The translations under genes and the position numbers were made by a program. A model generated the notes under the pieces. The model had not been told where the DNA came from. It ran no database searches and saw only the letters and a program-made list of their open reading frames with translations. Shown here piece by piece: positions 54,028 to 63,749 of a stretch of 64,000 bases of DNA (position 1 is its first letter; each line of letters starts with the position of its first letter). Origin of the DNA: an uncultured Porphyromonadaceae bacterium (GTDB lineage Bacteria; Bacteroidota; Bacteroidia; Bacteroidales; Muribaculaceae). Location of the stretch: NCBI GenBank assembly GCA_947176755.1, contig CAMWRW010000001.1, forward strand, positions 1 through 64,000. Direction: 5' to 3'.

Positions 54028-55086
54028 ATGCGACACGCACACGTTAACGAGAGCCACTTGCGACGCGATCTGACGCGCCTTTTCACAGCTTTTCTATTGG
54101 CTCTTCCGACAGCATTTTTTCCTCTTCAGGCACGCGACCTGGGGGATATGCTCAATGATGTGGCCAATTCGATGTCGGCCGCAGTCTTCGCAGAGAGTTT
54201 TGACCTTGACGGGATAGCATCCTCCATGTCCGGGAATCAACCCTCCGCAGCCTCCGGCGGATCCTTCGACTTCGACCGGATCGCAAACTCCATGTCAGGC
54301 GGCCGCACAAGCGAATTCGACGGGGTTGCCGAAGCGATGTCAATTACCGGCACACTCGACTTCGTCTCCAACGCTTTCTCCGGATCTTCCAATAATTATC
54401 TGACCACTTACGGTCCGGGCCGGACAGGCCAAGGTCATTCCGCGATGCTCCCTGCCGGATCGCTGCTTCCGATCTCGGGAGTGATTACGTCGCGTTTCGG
54501 CTGGCGCCCGCGATTCAACAGAATGCACAAGGGAGTGGATATCGCCCTGCATATCGGCGACACGGTCCGCGCGGCAGTCTCCGGACGGGTGGCCCGCGTC
54601 GATACCGACCCGAAAGGGTATGGTCTTTTCGTTGTGCTCACACATGAGAACGGGCTGGAAACAAGATATGCCCACCTTAGTCAATCCCTCGTCTGGACCG
54701 GGCAAATGATTGCCGCCGGCGAACCGCTTGCATTGGGAGGGAATACGGGAAATTCAACCGGGCCGCATCTTCACTTTGAAACTCGCGTGAACGGCACGGC
54801 AGTTGACCCGACGACCATGTTTGATTTCACACGTCCCGGCGGCGCCGTGGAAGATAACGGAATTTATGCCGGCGGCCATTACTCCGGCAACCGGACATGG
54901 TTGGCTTCCTCTTCAACAAAAGCCCCGAAACAATCTGCCGACCGTTCGACGTATGTGGTTAAAATCGGAGACACGGTGCAGTCCGTGGCCCGCACGGCCG
55001 GTATTTCCGTGCTTACCCTTTGCCGGCTCAATATGCTCTCGACTTACGAGGCTCTCGAACCGGGCAGGATGCTCAGGTTGCGCTGA
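54028..55086 (+). CDS. M23 (LytM) endopeptidase with C-terminal LysM domain
   Basis: 352 residues. A signal peptide (about 1-36) is followed by a segment with a repeated FDxDxIAxSMSG motif (about 55-110), then an M23 peptidase domain (about 150-270). Zinc ligands are seen in MHKGVDIA and GPHLHFET, with RYAHLSQ. A LysM domain (about 308-352, YVVKIGDTVQSVARTAGIS) binds peptidoglycan. It probably opens or shapes the wall around the export apparatus (inference). It starts 6 bases after the Wzz-like gene. Confidence 0.9.
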   Translation: MRHAHVNESHLRRDLTRLFTAFLLALPTAFFPLQARDLGDMLNDVANSMSAAVFAESFDLDGIASSMSGNQPSAASGGSFDFDRIANSMSGGRTSEFDGVAEAMSITGTLDFVSNAFSGSSNNYLTTYGPGRTGQGHSAMLPAGSLLPISGVITSRFGWRPRFNRMHKGVDIALHIGDTVRAAVSGRVARVDTDPKGYGLFVVLTHENGLETRYAHLSQSLVWTGQMIAAGEPLALGGNTGNSTGPHLHFETRVNGTAVDPTTMFDFTRPGGAVEDNGIYAGGHYSGNRTWLASSSTKAPKQSADRSTYVVKIGDTVQSVARTAGISVLTLCRLNMLSTYEALEPGRMLRLR

Positions 55087-55126
55087 TTTCTTTAGCCATT
55101 ACAAGTTCACTTCAGCCATTACAAAC

Positions 55127-56089
55127 TCAATCCTTCCTTTTTTCAACAATCTTATTTGCGGACTCCGCGCTGACTGACGTCGCTTCTTGCGGCGTTTTTC
55201 TTTCCGAACGCTCGACAAGGAACACCGATACGAGCATCAGCAGGATCGCGAGAATCTGCCACCAGGAGAACAGATCCTGACCCAGGATATAGCTGGCGAT
55301 CGCGGCCACGATTAGAATCAGGTCGCCATAGAGAGAAACGACCGTGGCGGGAAGTATCTTCAAGGCGAAGTCCTGAAGCAGATAAGAAAGGAAGCTCGGG
55401 AAAATCAGGACGAAAAGCAAAACGAGCATAGGAACGGAGAAAATGTTCTGATGAAGCACGGGGGCATCCCAACCCGTGAAGCATACGACCACGGCGGCCG
55501 CAACCGCGCCTCCGAAGAATGTCCATTTCGACACTGTCGCCGCGCTGAGCCGCTTGAGATAGATCTTCTCGATCACGAGATATGCCGAATACAGCACGGC
55601 CGACATAAGGCAGAACATGTTCCCCTTGAAAGGATCGGAAGCCACAGCCGACGACTTCTGGGTCAGCACGCAAAGCATCGCCCCACCGAAACCGATAAGA
55701 ATGCCGAGGACTTTTCCGACGGTCGCTTTCTCCGTGCGCAGGCAGAGACAGATGATAAACACGAAGACGGGCTGCAGACTGATAAAAATGGAAGAAGAGA
55801 TTGGAGTCGTGTAACTCAATCCTTCCAGCAACGACCACATATATCCGAACACGAACACCAGTCCGATTGCGAAAAGAGCCGCGATATCCCTGAAACGGGC
55901 TTTAGGTTCTTTTTTATGCCGGAAGAAACCCCAGATCCAGAAAAGCAACGAACCGATTCCGAGACGGAGCACAACGCCCGACATGGCATTCATCCAGCCG
56001 GGAAGAAGGTAGCGGAGAGCATTCTCGTTAAGGCCTGAGAACGTCTTGGCCGCAAACATATATAGATTGCCTTTTAGTTTTGACTGCAT
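55127..56089 (-). CDS. EamA-type (DMT superfamily) transporter
   Basis: 320 residues with ten predicted membrane helices in two EamA halves; RYLLPGWMNAMSGVVLRLG, and GLSYTTPISSSIFISLQPVF in the middle, are typical. The ATG at 56089 (MQSKLKGNLY) is chosen because the longer reading frame adds a Cys-rich tail and reaches into the promoter region of the neighbouring gene. It converges on the M23 gene. Unlike the copy at 20115 it lacks an adjoining YczE gene. Substrate unknown. Confidence 0.86.
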   Translation of the reverse strand: MQSKLKGNLYMFAAKTFSGLNENALRYLLPGWMNAMSGVVLRLGIGSLLFWIWGFFRHKKEPKARFRDIAALFAIGLVFVFGYMWSLLEGLSYTTPISSSIFISLQPVFVFIICLCLRTEKATVGKVLGILIGFGGAMLCVLTQKSSAVASDPFKGNMFCLMSAVLYSAYLVIEKIYLKRLSAATVSKWTFFGGAVAAAVVVCFTGWDAPVLHQNIFSVPMLVLLFVLIFPSFLSYLLQDFALKILPATVVSLYGDLILIVAAIASYILGQDLFSWWQILAILLMLVSVFLVERSERKTPQEATSVSAESANKIVEKRKD

Positions 56090-56160
56090 ACTTGTATAAC
56101 CGCACTTCCCGACGATAAGTTTACAAGAAGCACACGACAACAGGATACGCTTTAAATAAT

Positions 56161-56190
56161 TTGGATTTAGGTAAAAAAATGTTAACTTTG
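56161..56190 (+). promoter_or_regulatory. Promoter of the WecA-like gene
   Basis: TTG (56161-56163), 19 bases, TAACTTTG (56183-56190). The leader to the ATG at 56270 is about 70 bases. Confidence 0.75.
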
Positions 56191-56269
56191 CAATTAAATC
56201 TAATGGGGAGGGCATTTTCCCTTAGAATCTCTCCCGACATGAACAACAACTGATTACGACCTTATTATA

Positions 56270-57376
56270 ATGAATGTCTGGTTAATTAACTGCTTGGCAG
56301 TATGGCTGCTGAGTATAGTGCTGAGTGGATTCGTGATCCCTCAGATCTTGCTTATTGCTTTCAGGAAGAAACTTTTTGATGTTCCCGACGAACGAAAGAT
56401 CCACAAAAGCCTTGTGCCCCGCCTCGGCGGCATCTCTTTCGTGCCGGTAATCATGTTCTCGCTGGTGCTTCTCTTAGGTATCGGCATCCTGCTTGACGAG
56501 GGAATCGCCCCGGCTTTCGGCAACGCGGCCCTTTCCCTCTCGTTCGGCTTCTGCGGGCTCATGCTTCTCTTTCTGGTAGGCATTGCCGACGATCTTATCG
56601 GAATCAAATACCGCGCGAAATTCGTAGCCCAGATTTTCTGCGGCATCATGTTTATCTGCGGAGGAGTGTGGCTCGATGACTTCCACGGACTTCTCGGCAT
56701 CAACGAACTTCCGGAATGGATCGGCTGGCCATTGACGATTCTTGTCGTGATTTATATTGTCAACTCGATCAATCTTATCGACGGTATCGACGGGCTCGCT
56801 TCCGGACTGTCGGGAATCGCCTGCCTCTATTTCGGCGTGATGTTCTTCCTGATGGAGAGCTATGTGCTGTCGATGCTTGCGCTCGCCACACTCGGCGTGC
56901 TGATTCCGTTCTTTTATTTTAATGTGTTCGGCGACGCACGCAAACGAAAGAAGATTTTCATGGGCGACACGGGAGCCCTCACAATCGGCATGATCCTCTG
57001 TTTCCTCGCCCTGCAGATGGCCTCGGTGGAGAAAGTGTCGTTCAGCTCGGCTAACCCTTTCATCCTCGCATTCGCTCCGCTGATCGTGCCCTGCTTCGAT
57101 GTCATCCGCGTGTATCTTCATCGCGTCCGCAACGGAAAGAACCCCTTCCTTCCCGACAAGAACCATATCCATCACAAACTGCTGGCAATCGGCATGCCGC
57201 AGCGAATGGCTATGGTGTCGATTCTTTCCGTATCGCTCGCTCTCACCCTGCTGAATATCTGGCTCTCGATATATATCAACATCAACATTCTTTTGATTAT
57301 CGACATCCTGATCTGGGTTGCAATCAATATCTGGCTATCACGTCGCGCGGCTGCCCACCCGGCCGTTGACGCCTGA
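56270..57376 (+). CDS. Undecaprenyl-phosphate sugar-1-phosphate transferase (WecA/MraY family)
   Basis: 368 residues, about ten membrane helices. HKSLVPRLGGISFV, the Asp-rich GIADDLIGIKYRAKF, NSINLIDGIDGLASG and the C-terminal NHIHHKLL are the conserved loops of polyprenyl-phosphate GlcNAc-1-P transferases of the WecA type. It transfers a sugar-1-phosphate from a UDP-sugar to undecaprenyl phosphate, the first step of repeat-unit assembly. It has its own promoter and is followed by a strong terminator. Confidence 0.93.
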   Translation: MNVWLINCLAVWLLSIVLSGFVIPQILLIAFRKKLFDVPDERKIHKSLVPRLGGISFVPVIMFSLVLLLGIGILLDEGIAPAFGNAALSLSFGFCGLMLLFLVGIADDLIGIKYRAKFVAQIFCGIMFICGGVWLDDFHGLLGINELPEWIGWPLTILVVIYIVNSINLIDGIDGLASGLSGIACLYFGVMFFLMESYVLSMLALATLGVLIPFFYFNVFGDARKRKKIFMGDTGALTIGMILCFLALQMASVEKVSFSSANPFILAFAPLIVPCFDVIRVYLHRVRNGKNPFLPDKNHIHHKLLAIGMPQRMAMVSILSVSLALTLLNIWLSIYININILLIIDILIWVAINIWLSRRAAAHPAVDA

Positions 57377-57389
57377 GCCTCCCGATAGC

Positions 57390-57443
57390 ATATATAAAAA
57401 TATCGCAAGTCCCGACTCCGGAACTTGCGATATTTTTATATAT
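57390..57443. terminator. Strong bidirectional terminator
   Basis: A perfect 21-base-pair stem (57390-57410 and 57423-57443) with a 12-base loop, containing A- and T-runs on its two arms. It ends the WecA-like transcript. The rest of 57377-57725 contains an inverted repeat (GAGTTTAT at 57452, ATAAACTC at 57489) and no gene that I can support. Confidence 0.92.
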
Positions 57444-57725
57444 CTGTTTATGAGTTTATCTGTGGATAGGCTTATCTGTGGTAAACCCATAAACTCCACC
57501 ACACCCGCACGGCTGCAAATGAACTGTAAGAATGTCGAGGTTGTTAAAATTAATGAATTTATTCTTCTTCCTGTCTGCATAACATCCCGGCGGCAGCGCC
57601 TGCGAATTGTAATCATGGCGGAGATAGCGGCCATTTCGCTTTAGAAAGCCCGGAATTGAAAGAATTGTTCGCTTATACTAACATACTTTTATCTACTGAT
57701 CATATACTAATATACTCCCGAAGAT

Positions 57726-59414
57726 ATGTTTGATATATTGCGCGAATATCCGACTCTCGCCCTATTACTCACCGTCGGCCTCGGCTTCCTGATCGGGCGC
57801 ATCAAGATCGGCAATTTCTCTCTTGGTCCTGTCACATCGGTACTTATTGTCGGTATCGTCGTAGGACAACTCGACATTCCCATGTCAGGACCGGTGAAAA
57901 TGCTCTTCTTTATGCTGTTTCTTTTCTCGATCGGCTATAGCGTGGGGCCCGACTTTTTCAGGTCTTTGAAGGGAAGCGGAGGGCGTCAGGCCCTGTTTGC
58001 CGTCTGCATGAGCACGGTTATTTTCCTGACTGTACTCGGAATGGCCAAACTATTTTCTTACACGAAAGGGGAAACAGTCGGACTATTTTCCGGCTCCGAG
58101 ACATGTTCGGCCCTTTTGGGCGTCGGAAGCGAATCTATCTCCAGATTACCCTGGCCCAAGGCGAAGATTGATCAGGAGGTCAACATTATTCCGGTTTGCT
58201 ATGCCGTGACATATATATTCGGCACGCTCGGGACCGTTATACTCCTCGGGAATTTCGGACCTGCGCTTTTGGGAGGAAAAGAGAAAGTAAAGCGGCAGAC
58301 GGCCGAACTGGAAAAGGAACTGAACATGACCGAGGGTTCGACAGACCCTTCTAAGGTGAAAGCTCTTCGGGCTGTGGCCTATCGCGCTTACATCGTAAGC
58401 GATTCTTTCTTTTCCGAACCGAGAAGTGTCAGCGAGACGGAGGTCCGGTTTCATAATAAGGGACTTGCAATATTTCTGGACCGCATCCGCCACAAAGGAC
58501 AGATTTCACTTCCCCACTATGACGACATGATTTCCTTGGGAGATGAGGTCGTGTTATGCGGACCGAGGGAGAGCGTGGTCGCTGCCGGTGAATATATAGG
58601 GAAAGAGACGGCCAACGGCGATTTGCTTGACTATCCTCTCGACAGAGTCGGGATCGTCGTGGCAAAGAAAGAATTCATCGGCAACCCTCTCCATGAGTTG
58701 CGCCGGAGTAAACGCCTTGAGGGAGTTGTGATTCGCGACGCGATGCGCGATGGAGAGGTTCTCGAGATTAAGAGCGACACCGTTTTTCAACATGGCGACC
58801 GTCTCACTATCCTCGGCCAATCTCAGCGTCTTAAGAAAGCGGCCCGGCATATCGGCCATATCGACCGGCCCTCTTCCCAGAACGACATAATGTTCATTAT
58901 GCTCGCCATCTTTATCGGGGGACTCTTCGGCGCGATGAGCTTCTGGATCGGCAGCATTCCGGTGAGCTTCGGCACGTCGGGGGGCGCACTGGTGGCCGGA
59001 CTCTTGTTCGGCTGGTTGCGTTCACGCCGCCCAACCTACGGGAATATCGCCCCCGGGGCGCTCGACCTGATGAATAAGTTAGGACTGAACGTCTTTATCG
59101 CCGTTGTCGGGATTGAGGCTGCCCCTTCGTTTATAGCAGGTCTGAAGTCTGTTGGGCCGATGCTTTTGGTAATAGGGGCGTTATGCACGCTAATTCCGCT
59201 TTTCGTCGGTCTTTTCCTCGGCCACAAAGTGTTCAAATTCAATCCTGCGATCACATTGGGATGTTGCTGCGGCACACGCACCTGCACCGCCGCCTTGGGA
59301 GCCGTCCAATCGGCCATCGGCAGTTCGTTGCCCGCAATCGGATACACGGTGACTTACGCCGTCTCCAATCTGCTGCTTGTCCTCTGGGGAGTTGTGACGG
59401 TAATTCTTGTCTGA
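57726..59414 (+). CDS. AspT/YidE-family transporter with two RCK_C domains
   Basis: 562 residues. Two membrane halves (about 5-175 and 385-560) share the AspT/YidE duplication fold, with GLGFLIGRIKIGNFSLGPV in the first and GCCCGTRTCTAALGAVQ in the second. Between them are two TrkA-C/RCK_C regulatory domains (about 205-290 and 295-380: VRFHNKGLAIFLDRI, MISLGDEVVLCGP, HGDRLTILGQ). AspT exchanges aspartate and alanine; the substrate of this branch is not settled. It stands alone and converges on the amylase gene. Confidence 0.9.
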   Translation: MFDILREYPTLALLLTVGLGFLIGRIKIGNFSLGPVTSVLIVGIVVGQLDIPMSGPVKMLFFMLFLFSIGYSVGPDFFRSLKGSGGRQALFAVCMSTVIFLTVLGMAKLFSYTKGETVGLFSGSETCSALLGVGSESISRLPWPKAKIDQEVNIIPVCYAVTYIFGTLGTVILLGNFGPALLGGKEKVKRQTAELEKELNMTEGSTDPSKVKALRAVAYRAYIVSDSFFSEPRSVSETEVRFHNKGLAIFLDRIRHKGQISLPHYDDMISLGDEVVLCGPRESVVAAGEYIGKETANGDLLDYPLDRVGIVVAKKEFIGNPLHELRRSKRLEGVVIRDAMRDGEVLEIKSDTVFQHGDRLTILGQSQRLKKAARHIGHIDRPSSQNDIMFIMLAIFIGGLFGAMSFWIGSIPVSFGTSGGALVAGLLFGWLRSRRPTYGNIAPGALDLMNKLGLNVFIAVVGIEAAPSFIAGLKSVGPMLLVIGALCTLIPLFVGLFLGHKVFKFNPAITLGCCCGTRTCTAALGAVQSAIGSSLPAIGYTVTYAVSNLLLVLWGVVTVILV

Positions 59415-59435
59415 GGATAACGTGAGATAAAAATT

Positions 59436-59470
59436 ACCCTGCCGCCTTCTGATAGGCAGCAGGGGTTCTA
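59436..59470. terminator. Terminator between convergent genes
   Basis: An imperfect GC-rich stem (accctgccgcc with ggcagcaggggt) followed by a short T-rich stretch, located between the AspT-like stop and the amylase stop. Confidence 0.55.
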
Positions 59471-59524
59471 TTTCAGGTTCAGAGTTGCCACGCCACGGAA
59501 CGGACCGAGCGAGACAAGAGAGGA

Positions 59525-61609
59525 TTATTTCATTACTTTCACAGCTTTTCCGCGGACAACACGGATGAAGATACCCTTGTCGGGATTCTCTACCCGCTGG
59601 CCCTGGAGGTTGAACCATACGGCCTCAGCCTCATCATCACCGGTGAGCGCCACTCCGGTGGGATCGGTGACGGTCAGCTTATTGGTTGAGAAGTCGACCT
59701 TAAAGGAATACGTGCCGGGAAGAATCATCCAGCTGGTTGCAGAAGAAGCAGACACTCCGACCGGGAAGCGAGCCACATCCGCCGACTCGTTGACAACAAT
59801 AAGTTCGTCGGGAGTCATCGATCCGTAACGGTCAGAGCTGTTGACCTCGTCCCAGTCTGCCCCCTTGGCGGTCACGAAGGAGAAGTAACCATAATCAGAC
59901 TTCGCGGGAGCTTCGATAGTGGCTGTGCATGTGAAGACATTTCCTGATTTTGTCATCGGAATTGCGGCCGTCGTATCCCAATGGCCCTCGGGGATGTTAC
60001 CCAGCAGGAAGAGAGCGGAGGGAGCGGTCACATCCTGATTGCCGCCACCGCCGCTACCGGCGGAATAGACGCCTTCGTCGCCTGAAGTGGAATATAAATG
60101 GCCGTCGATTGCAATCATATCTCCGGTCTTGGTTGCATCACCGTCGCCGGCATTGAAGAGACAGCCGGTTGTTCCGGCAGGACACGTATAGCTCCACACA
60201 TTGCCCTCCTTGGCCATCGCCACGCCGGGCCATGCGGATTCCGTTGAGCCCCAATAATGAATATAAGGGGTTGTCCAGCCCTTGTCGTTCTTGAAATAGA
60301 TTTTCACCTCTTTGGTGGGGTCGACCGGTTCGGTCGGTGTGGTGCCTCCACCTTGTGCAGTTGTCCAGATTTCATAACCGTTGCCGGAGGCTTTCTTGGT
60401 GTAACCTGAGCCGGGAGTTTTCGACGAATTGCCGATCTTTACCCAGAGTTTACCCTTCGAACCGGTCACCTCGGCCACATAGCAACCGTTGGTATCGATC
60501 ACGTTTACAGCCGAAGTGTTGCTGATGCCGGCCCCTTTTCGAGCGGAAATCATTGCTTGAATCTGCGACTTGTACTGCTTGTAATGGGGATAGAACACAC
60601 AGGGCGTGCCGGGCGAGGAGAGCATGAAAGCATTCGCCATCAGAACGTCGCCCGTGTATTTGGAGCCGTCGCGGTAGGTGTCGTGGTTATCAACGAATGT
60701 CACCGACTGCTGGGCATATCCGAAATGAATCATACCGGCCGGCTGATCGGTCGTGCCGTTGGCTTTCCAAACGAGTTCTCCATAGTTGGATCCGCCGCCG
60801 TTGAACGCCTTGTTGAGCTGATATTTGAACGGAAAATCGAATGCGGCGGAAGTTTTTCCTGTCCCTTCGATCCATTCCTTGACAAGATCATAATTGCCAT
60901 CCCAGTACTCTCCGACGCTGAACGAGACATTGTTGGCCTCGTTGTACATCTTCGTGTAATAAGGAGAATAGCCCTTCACGAAGTCGTAGCGGACACCGGA
61001 ATAACCGTAGTCGGTCATCAGGCATTTGATATAATCCTTGCAGTTTGTCTGAACGTTGGCATTGGTATGATCGAGGTCGCGCGAACCGCTCCAGCCTTCA
61101 CCCGTGTCGTAGTTCCCGGTCGGTTTTGCCTGGCCTGAGGCATCCTTCACTTCGTCGTCTTTACAGATTCCTTCCGGGCCGATTTTGTAGGTCTTCCCAT
61201 TCCACGTTTCAGAGGGGAAATTGGTCCAGTTGCTCACACCGCTCCTGTGGTTGATAACGACGTCGGCAATGATTCCCGTGCCTTTCTGTTTGAAAGTCTT
61301 AATCATGCTGCGGAGTTCCGCTTCCGTGCCGAACGAGGAGTTATGGTTGGTGAACCAATAGACCGGGTGATAACCCATCGAGGGACTTCCCTCCGATTTC
61401 GCGGAGTTGGGAACCCAGATAAGGCTGAAATACTGCGAAAGTTCGTCAGAGGCATTTTCAAGTGCTTTCCAGGAAGTCTCGGTGTAGGAATCCCAGTAGA
61501 ATCCCTGAAGCATGACCCCTTCGTAGTTGGCAGGCCAGCCGGCGGCGGACGCTGCGTTTGCAACCCCTCCGGCAATTAATGCCAGAGTTGCAAGTTTCTT
61601 GAGTTTCAT
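59525..61609 (-). CDS. Secreted alpha-amylase (GH13) with starch-binding modules
   Basis: 694 residues. Signal peptide ending near ANAASA (residue 22). GH13 barrel (about 25-400) with the catalytic set Asp209 (GVRYDF), Glu234 (SVGEYW) and Asp310 (FVDNHD), and the conserved DVVINHRSG. A CBM26-like starch-binding module follows (about 437-520, KIYFKNDKGWTTPYIHYWG), then a SusF-like beta domain (about 530-650). The C-terminal tail (WFNLQGQRVENPDKG) recurs in the next gene. It hydrolyses alpha-1,4-glucans at the surface or outside the cell. It is transcribed from its own promoter. Confidence 0.93.
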   Translation of the reverse strand: MKLKKLATLALIAGGVANAASAAGWPANYEGVMLQGFYWDSYTETSWKALENASDELSQYFSLIWVPNSAKSEGSPSMGYHPVYWFTNHNSSFGTEAELRSMIKTFKQKGTGIIADVVINHRSGVSNWTNFPSETWNGKTYKIGPEGICKDDEVKDASGQAKPTGNYDTGEGWSGSRDLDHTNANVQTNCKDYIKCLMTDYGYSGVRYDFVKGYSPYYTKMYNEANNVSFSVGEYWDGNYDLVKEWIEGTGKTSAAFDFPFKYQLNKAFNGGGSNYGELVWKANGTTDQPAGMIHFGYAQQSVTFVDNHDTYRDGSKYTGDVLMANAFMLSSPGTPCVFYPHYKQYKSQIQAMISARKGAGISNTSAVNVIDTNGCYVAEVTGSKGKLWVKIGNSSKTPGSGYTKKASGNGYEIWTTAQGGGTTPTEPVDPTKEVKIYFKNDKGWTTPYIHYWGSTESAWPGVAMAKEGNVWSYTCPAGTTGCLFNAGDGDATKTGDMIAIDGHLYSTSGDEGVYSAGSGGGGNQDVTAPSALFLLGNIPEGHWDTTAAIPMTKSGNVFTCTATIEAPAKSDYGYFSFVTAKGADWDEVNSSDRYGSMTPDELIVVNESADVARFPVGVSASSATSWMILPGTYSFKVDFSTNKLTVTDPTGVALTGDDEAEAVWFNLQGQRVENPDKGIFIRVVRGKAVKVMK

Positions 61610-61716
61610 GTAATTATTATCTTAGGTTGATTATAAAACTTATTGATGATTATGCTCGCCGGGAGCATTAGGTAGTTCTTTGGATGCTGATTTCGGCAAT
61701 TTCCATATATGACCTT

Positions 61717-61725
61717 GCAAAATTA
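61717..61725 (-). promoter_or_regulatory. -7 element of the amylase promoter
   Basis: The minus strand reads TAATTTTGC. The -33 box is weak. The leader to the ATG at 61609 is about 100 bases. Confidence 0.55.
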
Positions 61726-61760
61726 ATAAAAATCGGCAAACAAGCACCTATAACTATGTA

Positions 61761-61789
61761 AAAAAGCGCCCTTTACGGGGGCGCTTTTT
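61761..61789. terminator. Intrinsic terminator after the SusE/F-like gene
   Basis: An 11-base-pair stem (aaaaagcgccc with gggcgcttttt) and a 7-base loop, able to work in both directions. It ends the SusE/F-like transcript just before the amylase promoter. Confidence 0.88.
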
Positions 61790-61816
61790 ATTATTAAGGT
61801 TATTGGATAAACCTCT

Positions 61817-63592
61817 TTATTTCGCAATCTTGATTGCTTTGCCATTCTCAACGCGGATGAACACGCCGTTTGCGGGGTCTTCCACACGCTGACCCTGGAG
61901 GTTGAAGTAGATAACTTCACCATTCTCAAGATTGATTTCAGCTACGCCGCTGGGATCGGATACGGTGAGAACGACCGTCTCGGGATTGAAAGTGAACTTG
62001 TAAGTACCTTCCAGGGTTGATTCCCAGTTTTCAAGGCCATAGTTGGTTGCCTCGAAAGTGCCTACGGCATTCATAGCGGAAGCGCTGTTGGCAGCACCGA
62101 ACCAGTCGCTCTGTGCGCCGTTGTCAGCCTGCATCACACCAAATGTGCCGGCTACGACGTCGCCTGTCCAGCTCCAGCCCTCTGCGGTTTCTTCCATCTC
62201 CTTTTCAATCCATTCAGCACCGTCGAAGATTGTGCCCTTGAGCACGTATGTGTAGTTATGTTCAACTTCCTTGGCGATGAACTTGATGGTGTTTGCGGAG
62301 GGGTTGTAGATGATTTCGTAACCACCTTCAAGAGTGGAGCTGCTGTTGAGAATGCCGGTCAGGCTGTATTCAACACCTGCTTCAGTCACTTTTGCGCCGC
62401 CACCTTTCCATGCGGTCTGATTGCCGTCGGCGTCCATGATTTTGATACCGAAGCTACCTGCCACGCAGTTGGCTTCTCCTACCCAGAGACCGTCGGTAAG
62501 AACAAGGGGAAGGGTCGACCAGTTGGGATCGCCGAAGATGTTTCCATGAATACCGTAGAACTCGGTGGGTTCGGGATCATCACCGCCACCACCGGGCGTA
62601 CCGGTGATTGTAAGCTCGAAAGTCTCAGCATTGAAAGAGAGCGTCAAGTCGGTAGCTTCCTGATCGAGGAGCTCGCAGTTGCCCACGCCGTTGCTACTGC
62701 TGAGAAGGTAAGACTCACCAAAGGCGATCTTTGCTTCGTCGTAGCCAAACCATGAGCCGTCTACAACGAGCTTGAAGCCTTCCTGAAGAGCGTCGATCTT
62801 ATAAGTGAAGTTCGTGCCGTCGGTAGTAGTGAACTTGTCAGCGGTAGTGCTCCATGAGTTGAAGTCGCCGGCAAGATAAACCTCTGTCTCGGCGGGAGTA
62901 TCGCCACCTGCCTGACCGGAGATAGTCACCTGGGCAGAAGAGAAGTTGTTCTCCTGAACGAACTTAATGGTCACGTCGCCACCCCTTGCAAGCGAGGTAT
63001 TGGCATCACCGGGTTCGAATGTGTAAGTTCCGTTTTCAAGTTTCTTCTGAGTGCAGGTCAGCTCACGCGTACCCCACGCGCCGCCGTAAATCTTGAATTC
63101 CTGATTTGCTCCGATCGAAGCAGTAAGAGAGTAGTTGACACCGTCAGTGGTCTTGAACTTATAGGCATTGCTGTTGCCCCAGCCTGTCATCGCTCCGACG
63201 AGGAACATAACGGGGAACTCATCATCAGATGTGCTGGTAACATATTTGCCGTCGACGATATTTGCAATGGGGTCGATGCTGCCGCCATTTGCCTTGATGC
63301 TGGCCGAGCCGTAAACTGCGCCGTCAACAACTTCGAGGTTGGAAGTCTGAAGGTCGTCAGCCCAAACCGTGTTGCTACCGCGGAAAATGATCTCCGCGTT
63401 GTTCAGTTCTGCAGCATAGAGCGTGTGGCCGTCGATTGTCACTGCGGAGAGTTCCTCAAGATAGTCGGGAGTCCAGCTATAGCCGTAAACCGAAGTCCAT
63501 TCAGTACCCTCGTTGTTAAAATAGACAGTAGCCGCATTTGCCGTCATGGCACCAAGAGCCACAGCAGCGAGTGCAAGTAGAGTTTTTTTCAT
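61817..63592 (-). CDS. SusE/SusF-like starch-binding outer-surface protein
   Basis: 591 residues. Signal peptide MKKTLLALAAVALGAMTANA. The rest is a string of beta-sandwich modules: LVGAMTGWGNSNAYKFKTT (about 130-215) and YLAGDFNSWSTTADKFTTT (about 232-320) are SusE/F-type starch-binding signatures with aromatic Trp residues, followed by two related repeats (about 335-435 and 445-545). There is no lipobox, unlike classical SusE/F. The C-terminal tail (YFNLQGQRVEDPANG) is shared with the amylase. It likely binds starch or maltodextrin for the amylase. Confidence 0.82.
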   Translation of the reverse strand: MKKTLLALAAVALGAMTANAATVYFNNEGTEWTSVYGYSWTPDYLEELSAVTIDGHTLYAAELNNAEIIFRGSNTVWADDLQTSNLEVVDGAVYGSASIKANGGSIDPIANIVDGKYVTSTSDDEFPVMFLVGAMTGWGNSNAYKFKTTDGVNYSLTASIGANQEFKIYGGAWGTRELTCTQKKLENGTYTFEPGDANTSLARGGDVTIKFVQENNFSSAQVTISGQAGGDTPAETEVYLAGDFNSWSTTADKFTTTDGTNFTYKIDALQEGFKLVVDGSWFGYDEAKIAFGESYLLSSSNGVGNCELLDQEATDLTLSFNAETFELTITGTPGGGGDDPEPTEFYGIHGNIFGDPNWSTLPLVLTDGLWVGEANCVAGSFGIKIMDADGNQTAWKGGGAKVTEAGVEYSLTGILNSSSTLEGGYEIIYNPSANTIKFIAKEVEHNYTYVLKGTIFDGAEWIEKEMEETAEGWSWTGDVVAGTFGVMQADNGAQSDWFGAANSASAMNAVGTFEATNYGLENWESTLEGTYKFTFNPETVVLTVSDPSGVAEINLENGEVIYFNLQGQRVEDPANGVFIRVENGKAIKIAK

Positions 63593-63714
63593 ACGTCTGT
63601 TGTTATTGATTTATTTTGATATAGAAGTCTTAGGTAACGCTTTGGAAGTTAAAGCAGGGGCAATGAAGTCGCGAGTCAATTTTTCAAAGTGACACGACGG
63701 CAGACCTTTGCTCT

Positions 63715-63746
63715 GCAAAATTAGCTTTTTTAATCAACATTACAAA
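63715..63746 (-). promoter_or_regulatory. Promoter of the SusE/F-like gene
   Basis: On the minus strand TTTG (63743-63746), 19 bases, TAATTTTGC (63715-63723). Perfect spacing. The leader to the ATG at 63592 is about 115 bases. Confidence 0.78.
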
Positions 63747-63749
63747 AAT

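Noticed and set aside
57452-57496. Two TGTGGATA/TGTGGTAA words considered as DnaA boxes of an origin
   Set aside because: Only one is close to consensus, there is no AT-rich unwinding region or dnaA gene, and the words lie in a short inverted repeat after a terminator.
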